In this document: one piece after another, positions 9,355-21,194 of the stretch
Position numbering within the stretch: position 1 is the stretch's first letter
Layout: the number at the start of each line of letters is the position of its first letter
NCBI RefSeq assembly: GCF_008087085.1
Contig: NZ_VIYJ01000005.1
Coordinates: forward strand, 62,001 to 126,000
Length of the DNA stretch: 64,000 bases
Direction: 5' to 3'
Origin: Nocardioides rubriscoriae
GTDB lineage: Bacteria > Actinomycetota > Actinomycetes > Propionibacteriales > Nocardioidaceae
The notes under the pieces: model-generated
The model's input: the letters and a program-made list of their open reading frames with translations, nothing else
What the model was told of the DNA's origin: nothing
Databases searched by the model: none
Position numbers and translations under genes: made by a program

Positions 9355-11535
9355 TCAGCCGAAGAGGTCGAAGTACTGGTAGCCCCCGCCGACGACGACC
9401 GGCGTGCCGAAGCCGGTCGCCGTGCCGGGGATCACCACGAGCTTGCCGGTCGCGCGCACCCGGGCCAGCAGGTCCGGGTGGCCCGTGAGGTCCATGTCGC
9501 TGACCCCGATGACCTGGTCGTACGGCGACAGGTCGAGGCTCAGCACGCGCCCGCCGGTCAGCCCACCGGGACCGTTGCCCGGGTAGAGCGTGAGCTTGGA
9601 GCCGGTGCGGAACATGCTGTCCGGGGCCCCGTCGCCGTCCCACAGCCCGACCGGGATCTGCTGCGAGGCCTTGAGCGCGCTGAACGCGACGTAGCTCGCC
9701 CCGAGGCCCTTGGTGCCGCGGCCCGGATAGATGCGCATGTCGCCACCGGCGGGCTGCCCCATGAGGTCGGGCCAGCCGTCGCCGGTCATGTCGCCGACCG
9801 CGGCCAGCAGGCCCACCTTGCCGAAGTCACGGGCCAGCTCGACGGCCGGTCCGAAGCGTCCGTTGCCGAGGCCGGGGCGGAAGTAGAGGGTGCCGTTCGA
9901 GGCACGTCGCGTGATCAGGTCGGACGTGCCGTCGCGGTCCCAGTCGCCGGCGTTGAAGATGCGGTCCTGGGTCGACAGGTCGAGGTCCATCGGCCGGGGC
10001 ACGCCGCGGGCGTAGCCGGTGGCGGTCTTGCGCAACGGGATCACGAAGCCCTGGCCGTCGGAGGCGCGTCGTACGACGAGGTCGGGCTGGTCGACCCCGG
10101 CGAGGTTGGACTCCAGCTGCCGGCCCGCGAACGTCGCCTGAGCCCGCTTGGCCAGGATCCGGATCTGCGGGATCTTGGCGTAGAGGTACTTGCCGGGGCA
10201 GGCGGTCGACGCCGCGTCGCGGTGGCCGTTGATGGCCTGGAAGGTGCGGGAGGTGACGAACTGCTTGGTCGAGGAGGCGTCGACGCCGTGCAGCGAGAGC
10301 TTCCAGCCGAACAGTGCGCCGTAGGCCTCGACCATCGCGTTGCTCGGCTTGGCCTCCTCGAAGTTGCCGATCGCCGACATCGCGAACGAGTCGTCGTTGT
10401 AGCCGAGCGTGTGGGCCCCGACCACGGGGCGGTCGACGCCACCGGCGCGTCCCTCCCAGATCCGCCCGAACCGGTCGACGAGGTAGTTGTAGCCGACGTC
10501 GGACCACCCGCGCGACTGCGTGTGGTAGGCGTAGATGCCGCGCAGGATCGCCGGGACGTCCTCGGGCGCGTAGTCGTTGGCGTTGACCGTGTGGTGCACG
10601 AAGCCGGCGTGCACCTCGTAGTAGTGCAGCGAGCCCTTGTCGCGCAGCCGCTCGTCGGCGCCCCACTGGGCACGCGAGTAGATCACCGGCTTGGGGGTGT
10701 ACGCCGCGGCCGCGAGCCGGACGTCGCCGGCCGAGGTCTGCTGGACCGGCGCGACCGCCGGGACGGCGTCGTGGCCGGAGTCGAGCGTCGCGGTGTCGAT
10801 CGCGGGCAGCTGCCTGGCCGACGTGCTCGGCGTGCCGGGGTCGATCACGGCGAGCTTCATGTCCGGCGGGGCCGCCCGGGTGGTGACCACCTTGACCTGC
10901 ACCTCGTCGACGTCGCCGACGAGCAGCTCGTCGGTACCGGGACGCGCGTGGCGCCCCTCCTCGCTGTCGGGGTCGGGGCCGTGCTCGTCGCTGTAGGACA
11001 TCCGCGTCCAGCCCGACCAGCGCCCGGCGTCCTTCATCCGGACCTTGACCTTGATGTCGGCGGTCCGCAGCACGTCGCCGTGCTGCCAGGTGAGCCCGAC
11101 CGCGCCGTACCCGGTCACGCGCTGCGGGTCGCTGACCAGCCGCTGGACGCCGCGCGGTGACACCTTCGAGCTGGCGGTCGCCAGCGCGCCGGGCAGCATC
11201 CGGGCCCCGGCGGGAGCCGTGAGGCTCACCTCCGTGACCTTCGGGTCGACCACGCTGGTCGGCACCAGCGAGGGCACCTTCTGCGCCTCGACGTAGGCCG
11301 CCATCGAGGCCGGCGGCAGCGCGGCGGGCGCCGTGCCGACCCTGGACGGCGCCGGGGCGGCCTGGCCGTCGGGCGAGGCGAAGTCGATCGACACGATCCG
11401 CGAGGCCGGCGTCAGCGCCGCCAGGATGACGCCGAGGCCCAGCAGCTGCTGGCAGGTCGTCACGAACCGCGGACGCACGTCACGACGGCGCGGGGCCCTG
11501 TCGGAGGGCGTGTGGGCAGGGGGGAAGAAAGGCAT
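9355..11535 (-). CDS. Secreted N-acetylmuramoyl-L-alanine amidase (PGRP/Amidase_2) with C-terminal FG-GAP repeats
   Basis: 726 residues. A basic N-terminus and a hydrophobic stretch (about 28-45) suggest export. Residues about 280-470 form the PGRP amidase: VIYSRAQWGAD entry, zinc ligand in GFVHHTVN, YNYLVDRFGRIWEGRAGG, and the second His plus Cys in NGHRDAASTACPGKYLY. The remaining 250 residues hold repeated DWDRDGTSDLI / DMTGDGWPDLM / WDGDGAPDSM calcium-binding FG-GAP (VCBS) blades, probably a wall-binding beta-propeller. ATG at 11535 with GGAG 9 bases upstream; the 5' region is AT-richer than its surroundings. It cleaves the amide link between MurNAc and the stem peptide. Confidence 0.92.
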   Translation of the reverse strand: MPFFPPAHTPSDRAPRRRDVRPRFVTTCQQLLGLGVILAALTPASRIVSIDFASPDGQAAPAPSRVGTAPAALPPASMAAYVEAQKVPSLVPTSVVDPKVTEVSLTAPAGARMLPGALATASSKVSPRGVQRLVSDPQRVTGYGAVGLTWQHGDVLRTADIKVKVRMKDAGRWSGWTRMSYSDEHGPDPDSEEGRHARPGTDELLVGDVDEVQVKVVTTRAAPPDMKLAVIDPGTPSTSARQLPAIDTATLDSGHDAVPAVAPVQQTSAGDVRLAAAAYTPKPVIYSRAQWGADERLRDKGSLHYYEVHAGFVHHTVNANDYAPEDVPAILRGIYAYHTQSRGWSDVGYNYLVDRFGRIWEGRAGGVDRPVVGAHTLGYNDDSFAMSAIGNFEEAKPSNAMVEAYGALFGWKLSLHGVDASSTKQFVTSRTFQAINGHRDAASTACPGKYLYAKIPQIRILAKRAQATFAGRQLESNLAGVDQPDLVVRRASDGQGFVIPLRKTATGYARGVPRPMDLDLSTQDRIFNAGDWDRDGTSDLITRRASNGTLYFRPGLGNGRFGPAVELARDFGKVGLLAAVGDMTGDGWPDLMGQPAGGDMRIYPGRGTKGLGASYVAFSALKASQQIPVGLWDGDGAPDSMFRTGSKLTLYPGNGPGGLTGGRVLSLDLSPYDQVIGVSDMDLTGHPDLLARVRATGKLVVIPGTATGFGTPVVVGGGYQYFDLFG

Positions 11536-11634
11536 TCGAAGTCAGCTCCAGTGCGAGGGGAAGATTCACACGAGAAGCAACTTTCACATCAGTCACACGG
11601 CCTGGGAAGAGGAACTGAGTAACTACAAACCTGT

Positions 11635-11669
11635 AATTTCCAGCCGACACGCCGATGTCTGTGGAAATT
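11635..11669. promoter_or_regulatory. Inverted repeat upstream of the amidase gene
   Basis: AATTTCCA (11635-11642) and TGGAAATT (11662-11669) form perfect 8-base arms 19 bases apart in an unusually AT-rich island about 100 bases upstream of the amidase start. It is a possible operator or a stem in a 5' leader. Three TGTGA copies occur between it and the start on the minus strand (near 11568-11596). No known regulator motif was matched. Confidence 0.4.
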
Positions 11670-11681
11670 CTTGTAGAGGAA

Positions 11682-11754
11682 CGCCGACCCGTCGCGTCGA
11701 CGCGACGGGTCGGCGACAAAACACGTCGACCCGTCGCGTTTTCGCGACGGGTCG
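11682..11754 (-). terminator. Tandem near-identical terminator hairpins after the galactan export operon
   Basis: Two consecutive perfect hairpins share the arm CGACCCGTCGCG. The first in transcript order (11727-11754) has 12-bp arms and an AAAA loop. The second (11682-11715) has 15-bp arms around TCGA. Between them the minus strand reads TGTTTTG, a short U-run after the first hairpin. They lie 24-96 bases past the wzt stop, so they probably end the glf-glfT2-wzm-wzt transcript. A duplicated stem of this kind is unusual. Confidence 0.7.
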
Positions 11755-11777
11755 GCGGTGAGGGTCGGCTGCGGAGG

Positions 11778-12557
11778 TCAGATGTCGGCGCCGATGTCGT
11801 TCTCGTCGAGGTCGATCGGGTTCTCGGTCTCGTCCTCGTCGTAGCCGAGGTAGGTGATGCCCTTGGCCGGCTTGCCGTCGAAGACCAGCCGACCCTTGTC
11901 GAGGATCAGCACGCGTGTGCACATGCGGCGCACCGTGGCCGCCGAGTGCGAGACGTAGAACAGGGTGCGCCCGGAGTCGCGGATCTCGAGCATGCGCTCC
12001 ATGCACTTGGCCCGGAACGGCTTGTCGCCCACCGCCAGGACCTCGTCGGCCAGGAAGATGTCGGAGTCGACGTGGATGGCGATGGCGAAGCCGAGCCGTG
12101 CGCTCTCGCCGGAGGAGTAGTGACCGACCTGGCCGTCCAGCTTGTCCTCGAGGCCGGCGAAGTCGACGATCGCGTCGAACTTGCGCTTGGTCTCCTTCTC
12201 GCTCATCCCGAGGATGGCGGCGTTGAGGACGAGGTTGTCGCGCCCGCTGAGCTGGGGGTGGAACCCCGCACCGGTCGCGATCAGCCCGGAGATGGTCCCC
12301 CGCGTCAGGATCGAGCCGGTGTCGGGGCGCATCACGCCGTTGATCATCTTCAGCAACGTGCTCTTGCCCGAGCCGTTGAGACCCATCAGGCCGATCGACT
12401 CGCCCTGCTCGATGGTGAAGGAGACGTCGTCGATGGCGTTGAACTCGTCGAGGGTCTTCTGCCCCCGGGTCTTGGCGACCGTGATCTGCTTGAGCGTGCG
12501 CTGGTAGCGCCTGGTGAAGGTCTTGGTGACGTTCTCCACCCGGATCGAATCAACCAT
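11778..12557 (-). CDS. wzt: ABC transporter ATP-binding protein for galactan/polysaccharide export (Wzt-like)
   Basis: 259 residues. Walker A GLNGSGKST near 56-64, a signature region written SSGESARLG near 150, and Walker B IFLADEVLAVGD near 169-180. The divergent signature, with SSGE instead of LSGGQ, is typical of polysaccharide and teichoic acid exporters (Wzt/TagH/RfbE). There is no C-terminal carbohydrate-binding domain; the tail is short and acidic. It powers flipping of lipid-linked polymer across the membrane with the permease encoded 7 bases upstream. The homologue in mycobacteria (RfbE, Rv3781) pairs with the galactan pathway. Confidence 0.92.
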   Translation of the reverse strand: MVDSIRVENVTKTFTRRYQRTLKQITVAKTRGQKTLDEFNAIDDVSFTIEQGESIGLMGLNGSGKSTLLKMINGVMRPDTGSILTRGTISGLIATGAGFHPQLSGRDNLVLNAAILGMSEKETKRKFDAIVDFAGLEDKLDGQVGHYSSGESARLGFAIAIHVDSDIFLADEVLAVGDKPFRAKCMERMLEIRDSGRTLFYVSHSAATVRRMCTRVLILDKGRLVFDGKPAKGITYLGYDEDETENPIDLDENDIGADI

Positions 12558-12564
12558 CAGCAGG

Positions 12565-13469
12565 TCACAGCCTCTCGGGGATCTTGCCCTCGAGCCGGCT
12601 GAAGATGACCTGTCCGATGCCGAGGACGACGATGCTGACGCCCACCATCGAGACCCCCCAGCCCAGCAGGTGCTCGGGCATGACCGGCTGCTGGGGGTTG
12701 CTCGGGTCGACGGTGCCGACCCAGAACGCCCGCTGGAACAGCAGCACCGCGTCGGCGATGGGGTTGTAGAGGTAGTACTGGGCGAACGACCCGAAGCGGG
12801 TCTGCACCATCTCGTAGCTGTAGATCATCGGCACGCCGAAGCGGATGAGGTTCATGAAGATGTTGACGGCGCTGCCGACGTCGCGGAAGAACACGTTGGC
12901 CGCGCTGAGCAGCAGCGCGAAGCCCGTGCCGAGCAGCATGATGATCGCGATCCCGACCACCAGCGACGCCATGCCGTAGGCGTCGGGCACCCACCCGCTC
13001 AGCCCGCAGGCGACGACGAGGATCACCAGCTGGGGCCCGACGTGGTAGAGGGAGGTGAGCATGGTCGCGACCGGGAACATCTCGCGCGGCATGGCCATCT
13101 TCTGCACGATCTGCCGGTTGCGGACGATCGAGCGGGTGCCGGCGCCCATGGTCTCGGTGAAGAAGTGCACGATGACGATCGCCGAGAAGATGTGGATGGC
13201 GAAGTTGGGGATGCTCTTGTGGAGGTTGAAGATCACCCCCATCACGAAGAAGTAGATGCAGAACTGCGACAGCGGGTTGATGTAGGACCACATCAGGCCC
13301 AGCACCGAGCCCTGGTAGCGCGCGCTGATCTCGCGACGCACCAGGAGCTTGAGCAGGTAGCGCCGCTGGACGACGGCCTTGAGGCCGGTCCTCGAGGACG
13401 GCGCCACCAGCGGCGGCAGGTCGGCCTCGTCGACGGGCGCCTGCGACACCGGGTCGGCTGCGAGGTCGG

Positions 13470-13473
<4 letters not shown>
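12565..13473 (-). CDS. wzm: ABC-2 type polysaccharide export permease (Wzm-like)
   Basis: 302 residues. After about 30 cytoplasmic residues comes the family's RRYLLKLLVRREISARYQGS amphipathic helix, then six membrane segments (GLMWSYINPL onward) and the conserved FFRDVG turn before the last part. This is the ABC-2 permease of lipid-linked glycan exporters. The ATG at 13473 overlaps the glfT2 stop (ATGA), and the ATPase gene starts 7 bases after the stop. It corresponds to RfbD in mycobacteria, which exports the galactan of arabinogalactan. Confidence 0.92.
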
Positions 13474-16780
<3,307 letters not shown>

Positions 16781-16875
16781 CTACCCGAAACCGCCGCGCC
16801 CCGATCGCATCACACTCCCCCGATCCCGGCTTTGCGAATACGGGAAAGACATCTGCTCGTTCTAGGCTTGGTGGT

Positions 16876-17946
16876 ATGGAGGACCTTCGACCGCACCACG
16901 GCCTGCGCGGCGCGCTGGAGCGCAACTTCGGCTACGCCTGGGCCGCGGGCATCGCGATGGCCGTCGCGACCGTCGTCCTCTCGGTCGTCGCCGAGCTCCC
17001 GATCCGTGACCCCGACAGCCTGATCCCGGGCTACGTCCGCTTCCCCGCGATCGTGTTCGGCGCCGTCCTGCTCGACGTGCTGCCCCGCCTGGTCCTCCGC
17101 GCGCGCGGCCGGCTGTCGACCTACGGCGAGACCTTCCGCGCGATCATGCGCGAGCGCTGGACCCGCGCCCACTGCCTGTTCGCGCTGGGCGGCGTCGGGG
17201 CCTGGTACCTCACCTACGCGACCTTCCGCAACCTCAAGAGCTTCGTCCCGTTCGTCAACAGCAACAACTGGGACGACGAGCTGCGCCGGCTCGACCGCAC
17301 GCTGTGGTTCGGCCACGACCCCGCCGTCGTGCTGCACGACCTGTTCGGCACCGGCTGGGCCGCCCACTTCTTCTCCGGCGTCTACTTCGTGTGGATCGGG
17401 CTGGTCCCGATCAGCATCGCCATCGCACTGGTCTGGACCCGCCGCACCACCGCCGGCTCCTGGTACGTCACCGCGGTCGCCTTCGACTGGATGCTCGGCG
17501 CGGTGGTCTACCTGCTGGTGCCGTCGACGGGCCCGGTCTACACCGTCGCCCAGCGCGCCGAGTTCGCCGACCTGCCCCGCACCTACAACACCATCCTCGC
17601 CGACTCGCTGTGGGACGACCGGGTCAAGGTGCTCGGCGACGTCTTCGGGTCCGGCACGCTGCAGACGATCGCGGCCTTCCCGTCGCTGCACGTCGGGATC
17701 ATGGTCACGATCTGCCTGATCGTCCAGTACGTCGGCCTGGCCCGCTGGATCCGGGTCGTCTCGTGGGTCTTCCTCGGGCTGACCGTGCTGGCGACGATCT
17801 ACCTCGGCTGGCACTACTTCGTCGACGTGCTCGCCGGTGCGGCCGTCGGGTCGGTCACCGTGTGGGCCGCGGCGCTGGCCACCGGCAACCGGGTCGGCCT
17901 GCGGCCGCAGCTGCGGCGCGAGGCCGACGAGCTCGTCACCGCCTGA
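16876..17946 (+). CDS. PAP2 family phosphatase / inositolphosphotransferase-like membrane protein
   Basis: 356 residues with about six membrane segments. The tripartite PAP2 signature is degenerate but visible: VPSTGPVYT near 215, FPSLHVG near 270 with the catalytic His, and GWHYFVDVLAG near 312 with the second His and Asp. The layout matches the PAP2_3 (IPC synthase-like) branch. In mycobacteria a PAP2 gene sits next to glfT2 and ubiA, where it is thought to dephosphorylate decaprenyl-phosphoribose, but that partner gene is not here, so the substrate is open. The ATG at 16876 follows TAGGCT with a 7-base gap. Confidence 0.85.
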   Translation: MEDLRPHHGLRGALERNFGYAWAAGIAMAVATVVLSVVAELPIRDPDSLIPGYVRFPAIVFGAVLLDVLPRLVLRARGRLSTYGETFRAIMRERWTRAHCLFALGGVGAWYLTYATFRNLKSFVPFVNSNNWDDELRRLDRTLWFGHDPAVVLHDLFGTGWAAHFFSGVYFVWIGLVPISIAIALVWTRRTTAGSWYVTAVAFDWMLGAVVYLLVPSTGPVYTVAQRAEFADLPRTYNTILADSLWDDRVKVLGDVFGSGTLQTIAAFPSLHVGIMVTICLIVQYVGLARWIRVVSWVFLGLTVLATIYLGWHYFVDVLAGAAVGSVTVWAAALATGNRVGLRPQLRREADELVTA

Positions 17947-18850
17947 GCGGACGGGCCTCGGGCGAGAGCACCGCGAGCGCGCGAGCGTCGCGCGCCGCGC
18001 GCACGACGTTGCCGGCCTCGCCCCGGCCCCCGCGCACGGGGCTGAGCAGCACCACCACGAGCGCGATCAGCCACGGCTTGAGGCGCACGAGGGCGTTGGC
18101 GCCGTAGCGCCGGTGCACCACGAAGAGGTTGCGGTACATGTAGTAGCCCTTCCACCCCGCCAGGTCGTGCTGCTGGTCGAAGGCGAGCTGGCGCACGAGC
18201 ACCGCGTCGCGCACCGCCCAGATCCGGTAGCCAGCCCGGCGGGCCCGGATGGCGTAGTCGGCGTCGTCGTAGAAGATGAAGAAGGCCGGGTCGGGCAGAC
18301 CGATGCGGGTGACGACCTCGCGGCGCACCAGGAAGCCCTCGAACGCGACGTTCTCGACCTCGACCCGCTCGGGCATCGCCGCCCGGGTGCCGTAGTCGGT
18401 CTCGACCATGCCGGTCTTGGGCTTGATGGCCAGCGGGTTGTCGAGGTCGAACCGGGTGGCGGCCTTCTCGACCAGTGCCCCGGACAGGTCCTCGCGCACC
18501 GAGGTCAGGCACGCCTCGTCCTGCGCCATCAGCACCGCCAGGCAGTCGGGCGCCGGCACGACGTCGTCGTCGATGAGCCAGATCCGGTCGAGGCCCCGCT
18601 CGTAGGCCGTGCGCGTCCCGACGTGGAAGCCGCCGGCTCCCCCGGTGTTGTCGTCGAGGTGGACCCGCTCGAGCGCCAGGCCGGCCGGGGCCGCGTCGAG
18701 GACGTCGCGGGTGTGGTCGGTGCTGGCGTTGTCGACGACCACGACGAGGTCGGGCACCCGGGTCTGGGCGGCCAGGCCTGCCAGCACTCGGGCCAGAAGG
18801 TCGGCGCGGTTGAAGGTCACGACGACGACGGCGACGGTCTCCGGCGTCAC
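17936..18850 (-). CDS. Glycosyltransferase family 2, galactofuranosyl/rhamnosyl type
   Basis: 304 residues. A GT-A domain with VVVTFNRADLL (9-19), VVVDNAS (37-43), NTGGAGGF (68-75), the metal-binding DDD at 94-96, and FFIFYDDADYAIRARRAGYRIW as the acceptor/catalytic segment. It is related to, but distinct from, its neighbour at 18847-19755. A hydrophobic stretch near the C-terminus (WLIALVVVLLS) suggests membrane association. The GTG at 18850 overlaps the neighbour's stop (GTGA). The 3' end overlaps the end of the convergent PAP2 gene by 11 bases. It probably adds a sugar to the lipid-linked galactan or its linker. Confidence 0.85.
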   Translation of the reverse strand: MTPETVAVVVVTFNRADLLARVLAGLAAQTRVPDLVVVVDNASTDHTRDVLDAAPAGLALERVHLDDNTGGAGGFHVGTRTAYERGLDRIWLIDDDVVPAPDCLAVLMAQDEACLTSVREDLSGALVEKAATRFDLDNPLAIKPKTGMVETDYGTRAAMPERVEVENVAFEGFLVRREVVTRIGLPDPAFFIFYDDADYAIRARRAGYRIWAVRDAVLVRQLAFDQQHDLAGWKGYYMYRNLFVVHRRYGANALVRLKPWLIALVVVLLSPVRGGRGEAGNVVRAARDARALAVLSPEARPLRR

Positions 18851-19755
18851 GAGAGGTACCTGCGGTGGCCGGTGAAGTCGCCGCGCAGCCCCGCCGCCGC
18901 CGCCCGCGCGCTCGTCGCGACGCGGCCGGGCTGGCGGCGGGTCAGCAGGTAGAACCACACGGTCTTGACCCAGAACATCAGCACGTGGGGCCAGCCGCGG
19001 TAGGTGCGCAGGTTGACGGTGTTGTTGCGGGCCATGCAGTAGTGCTTGAGGTCGCTGGCCGTGTGGTTGTAGGTCGTGCGCCCGCGCATCATCGGCGTGC
19101 CGAGGTCGTCGGTGGCCGGGTGCCGGAAGTGCGCGTCGACCACGGTGGCGATGCGGGCCCCCGCCCGCTCGGCGCGCCAGAGGTACTCGACGTCGTCGCC
19201 CCAGATGAAGAACTCGGCGCGGGGCACGCCGATCCGCTCGACCAGGTCGCGGGTGACCAGCACCCCGTTGAACGGGATGACGACGCCGGCCACCAGGCCG
19301 TCGCGCGCGGCCGCCTCGACCTCCGACATCCGGTGCACGACGGTGGTGCCGCCGGGGAGCCGGATCGGGAAGCACAGGCGGGAGGGGTCCTGCTCGGCGA
19401 GGACCGCCGGGCCCCAGAAGTCGAGCTCGCCGTCGCGCTCGAGGAGCCGGGCCAGGCAGTCGGGGTCGGGCAGGCCGTCGTCGTCCATCATCCAGACGAG
19501 GTCGGCGCCGCGCCCCATCGCCCAGGCGAGCCCGTCGGCGAAGCCACCGGCACCGCCGCTGTTGTCGGCCAGGGTGCGCGACAGCACACGGTCGACGCCG
19601 TCCTGCGTGCGCAGCCACGCACCGGTGCCGTCGGTCGAGGCGTTGTCGACGACGAGGACCTCACCGACCTCGGGCACCTCGCGCAGCCGGGACACCAGGC
19701 GCTGCAGCAGGGCCAGGCGGTCGAACGTCACCACCACTGCCGTCACCCGCGCCAC
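18847..19755 (-). CDS. GlfT1-like galactofuranosyltransferase (GT2)
   Basis: 302 residues, the same length class as mycobacterial GlfT1, which adds the first galactofuranose residues to the rhamnosyl-GlcNAc lipid linker. Visible features are VVVTFDRLALL (7-17), DNSGGAGGFADGL (64-76), DDD at 91-93, PFNGVLVTRDLVERIGVPRAEFFIWGDDVEY split as acceptor and catalytic Asp motifs, and a C-terminal YRGWPH...FYLLTRRQPG segment resembling GlfT1's tail. The GTG at 19755 is preceded by TAGGGT with a 6-base gap. This promoter overlaps that of the divergent inositol-phosphatase gene. Confidence 0.82.
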   Translation of the reverse strand: MARVTAVVVTFDRLALLQRLVSRLREVPEVGEVLVVDNASTDGTGAWLRTQDGVDRVLSRTLADNSGGAGGFADGLAWAMGRGADLVWMMDDDGLPDPDCLARLLERDGELDFWGPAVLAEQDPSRLCFPIRLPGGTTVVHRMSEVEAAARDGLVAGVVIPFNGVLVTRDLVERIGVPRAEFFIWGDDVEYLWRAERAGARIATVVDAHFRHPATDDLGTPMMRGRTTYNHTASDLKHYCMARNNTVNLRTYRGWPHVLMFWVKTVWFYLLTRRQPGRVATSARAAAAGLRGDFTGHRRYLS

Positions 19756-19777
19756 ACCGCAACCCTAGTGTGGTCAC
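19756..19777. promoter_or_regulatory. Bidirectional promoter with two overlapping -10 hexamers
   Basis: Within only 22 bases between divergent start codons, ACCCTAGTGT (19762-19771) reads TAGTGT on the plus strand (6 bases before GTG 19778) and TAGGGT on the minus strand (6 bases before GTG 19755). The two hexamers share the central TA at 19766-19767, so polymerase can probably open in only one direction at a time. No Shine-Dalgarno sequence fits on either side. Confidence 0.65.
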
Positions 19778-20560
19778 GTGGACACCGACGCCATCACCGC
19801 CCTGCTGCAGGACGTGGCGGCCGAGGTCATCACGCCTCGCTTCCGTGCCCTGCTGTCGCACGAGATCAGCGAGAAGAACCCCGGCGACCTCGTCACGGTC
19901 GCCGACCACGAGGCCGAGGTGCTCATCACCGAGGCGCTGGTGGCGGCTCACCCCGGGGCCGTGGTCCTCGGCGAGGAGGCGTGCGCCGCGGACCCGTCGG
20001 TCCTCGACCGCTACGCCACGGCCGAGCACTCCTTCACCGTCGACCCGGTCGACGGCACCAAGAACTTCGTGCACGGCTCCCCCGACCACGCCGTCATGGC
20101 CTCCGAGCTGCGCGCAGGCCAGGTCGTGCGCGCCTGGATCTGGCAGCCCCAGCACGAGCTGATGTACGTCGCCGAGCGCGGCGCCGGCAGCTGGCGCAAC
20201 GGCGAGCGGCTCACCACTACCCCGCCCACCGGGGCGCCGGACACCTTCGACGTGCGGACCTCACGGCGGTCGTGGGTCGGCCGCCAGCACGCCGCGGTCG
20301 GCGAGCTGCGGCTGAGCTGGGTGTCGTGCGGCATCGACTACCCGCGACTCGTGGAGGGCGCGTGTGACGCGGTGCTCTACAAGTCGACCAAGCCCTGGGA
20401 CCACGCACCCGGCCAGCTGCTGCTCACCGAGGCCGGCGGCGTGCTGCGCCACCACGGCGGACCCGACTACGACCCCCGCCGCACCGCCACCGACTGGCTG
20501 GTCGCGGCTGCCGACCAGGCGACGTACGACGTGGTCGAGGGCAGCTGGGACGTCACCTGA
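19778..20560 (+). CDS. Inositol monophosphatase family phosphatase
   Basis: 260 residues. Metal-site motifs are GEE at 65-67, DPVDGTKNF starting at D89, and KPWDHAPG near 208, which are the three conserved IMPase segments. The Mg-dependent enzyme may act on inositol-1-phosphate, histidinol-phosphate or a nucleotide bisphosphate; sequence alone does not decide. The short FVHG after the second motif is common in the histidinol-phosphatase (HisN)-like actinobacterial branch. The GTG is leaderless. The stop overlaps the convergent Uma2 gene by 8 bases. Confidence 0.88.
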   Translation: MDTDAITALLQDVAAEVITPRFRALLSHEISEKNPGDLVTVADHEAEVLITEALVAAHPGAVVLGEEACAADPSVLDRYATAEHSFTVDPVDGTKNFVHGSPDHAVMASELRAGQVVRAWIWQPQHELMYVAERGAGSWRNGERLTTTPPTGAPDTFDVRTSRRSWVGRQHAAVGELRLSWVSCGIDYPRLVEGACDAVLYKSTKPWDHAPGQLLLTEAGGVLRHHGGPDYDPRRTATDWLVAAADQATYDVVEGSWDVT

Positions 20561-21101
20561 CGAGTGAGGACGGCACCACGGTGACCGGGAACGGCCGGTC
20601 GGCGGTCAGCACCTCGTCGCCGGTGGCGCGCCCGGTCTCGACGTACTGCCCGTCGTGCAGCTGCCAGCAGACGACCGACGGCACCGCCGGGTCCACGACC
20701 CAGTAGGACGCGCAGGCCGCGGCCTCGTAGCGGCTGCGCTTGAGGCCCAGGTCGAGGTGGCGGGTGCTCGGCGAGAGGACCTCGACCGTCAGCAGCGGGA
20801 CTCCGACGTGGTCGAGCCCGGCGACCTGCGCGGCCGTGGTCACCAGCACGTCGGGCTGCACGACCGTCTGTTCCGAGAGCGTGACGTCCAACGGCGCCAC
20901 GAACACCCGCAGGTCCTCGGGGCACGCGGCGAGGAGAAGGGCGTAGAGGTGCCCGACAGTGGCCTGGTGCGGGACCTTGGGCGACGGGGTCACGATGATC
21001 GCGCCGTCGACGAGCTCGTAGCGGTTGCCGTCGTCGGGCATCGCGGCGAGGTCGTCGCGCGTGAACTCACGTCCCCGCGGCAGCGTCGTCATGTCGACCA
21101 T
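20553..21101 (-). CDS. Uma2 family (DUF820) putative endonuclease
   Basis: 182 residues. It has a restriction-endonuclease-like fold: YELVDGAIIVTPSP (28-41), VQPDVLVTT with the catalytic Asp near 98, then LTVEVLSPSTRHLDLGLKRSRYEAA supplying E-x-S and the Lys. These are the marks of Uma2/DUF820 proteins, which are abundant in cyanobacteria and actinobacteria and mostly uncharacterised. GAGGAGGGGG lies 5-8 bases before the ATG, so this is a leadered gene. It is monocistronic and convergent with the phosphatase. Confidence 0.85.
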   Translation of the reverse strand: MVDMTTLPRGREFTRDDLAAMPDDGNRYELVDGAIIVTPSPKVPHQATVGHLYALLLAACPEDLRVFVAPLDVTLSEQTVVQPDVLVTTAAQVAGLDHVGVPLLTVEVLSPSTRHLDLGLKRSRYEAAACASYWVVDPAVPSVVCWQLHDGQYVETGRATGDEVLTADRPFPVTVVPSSLVR

Positions 21102-21194
21102 GGTGCCCCCTCCTCGTCATGCCGACCAGGATGCACGCGCGAACGCCACCGTGCCGGCGTCCTCCACAGGCTGCGGCGTGCTCGCGACGACGGG

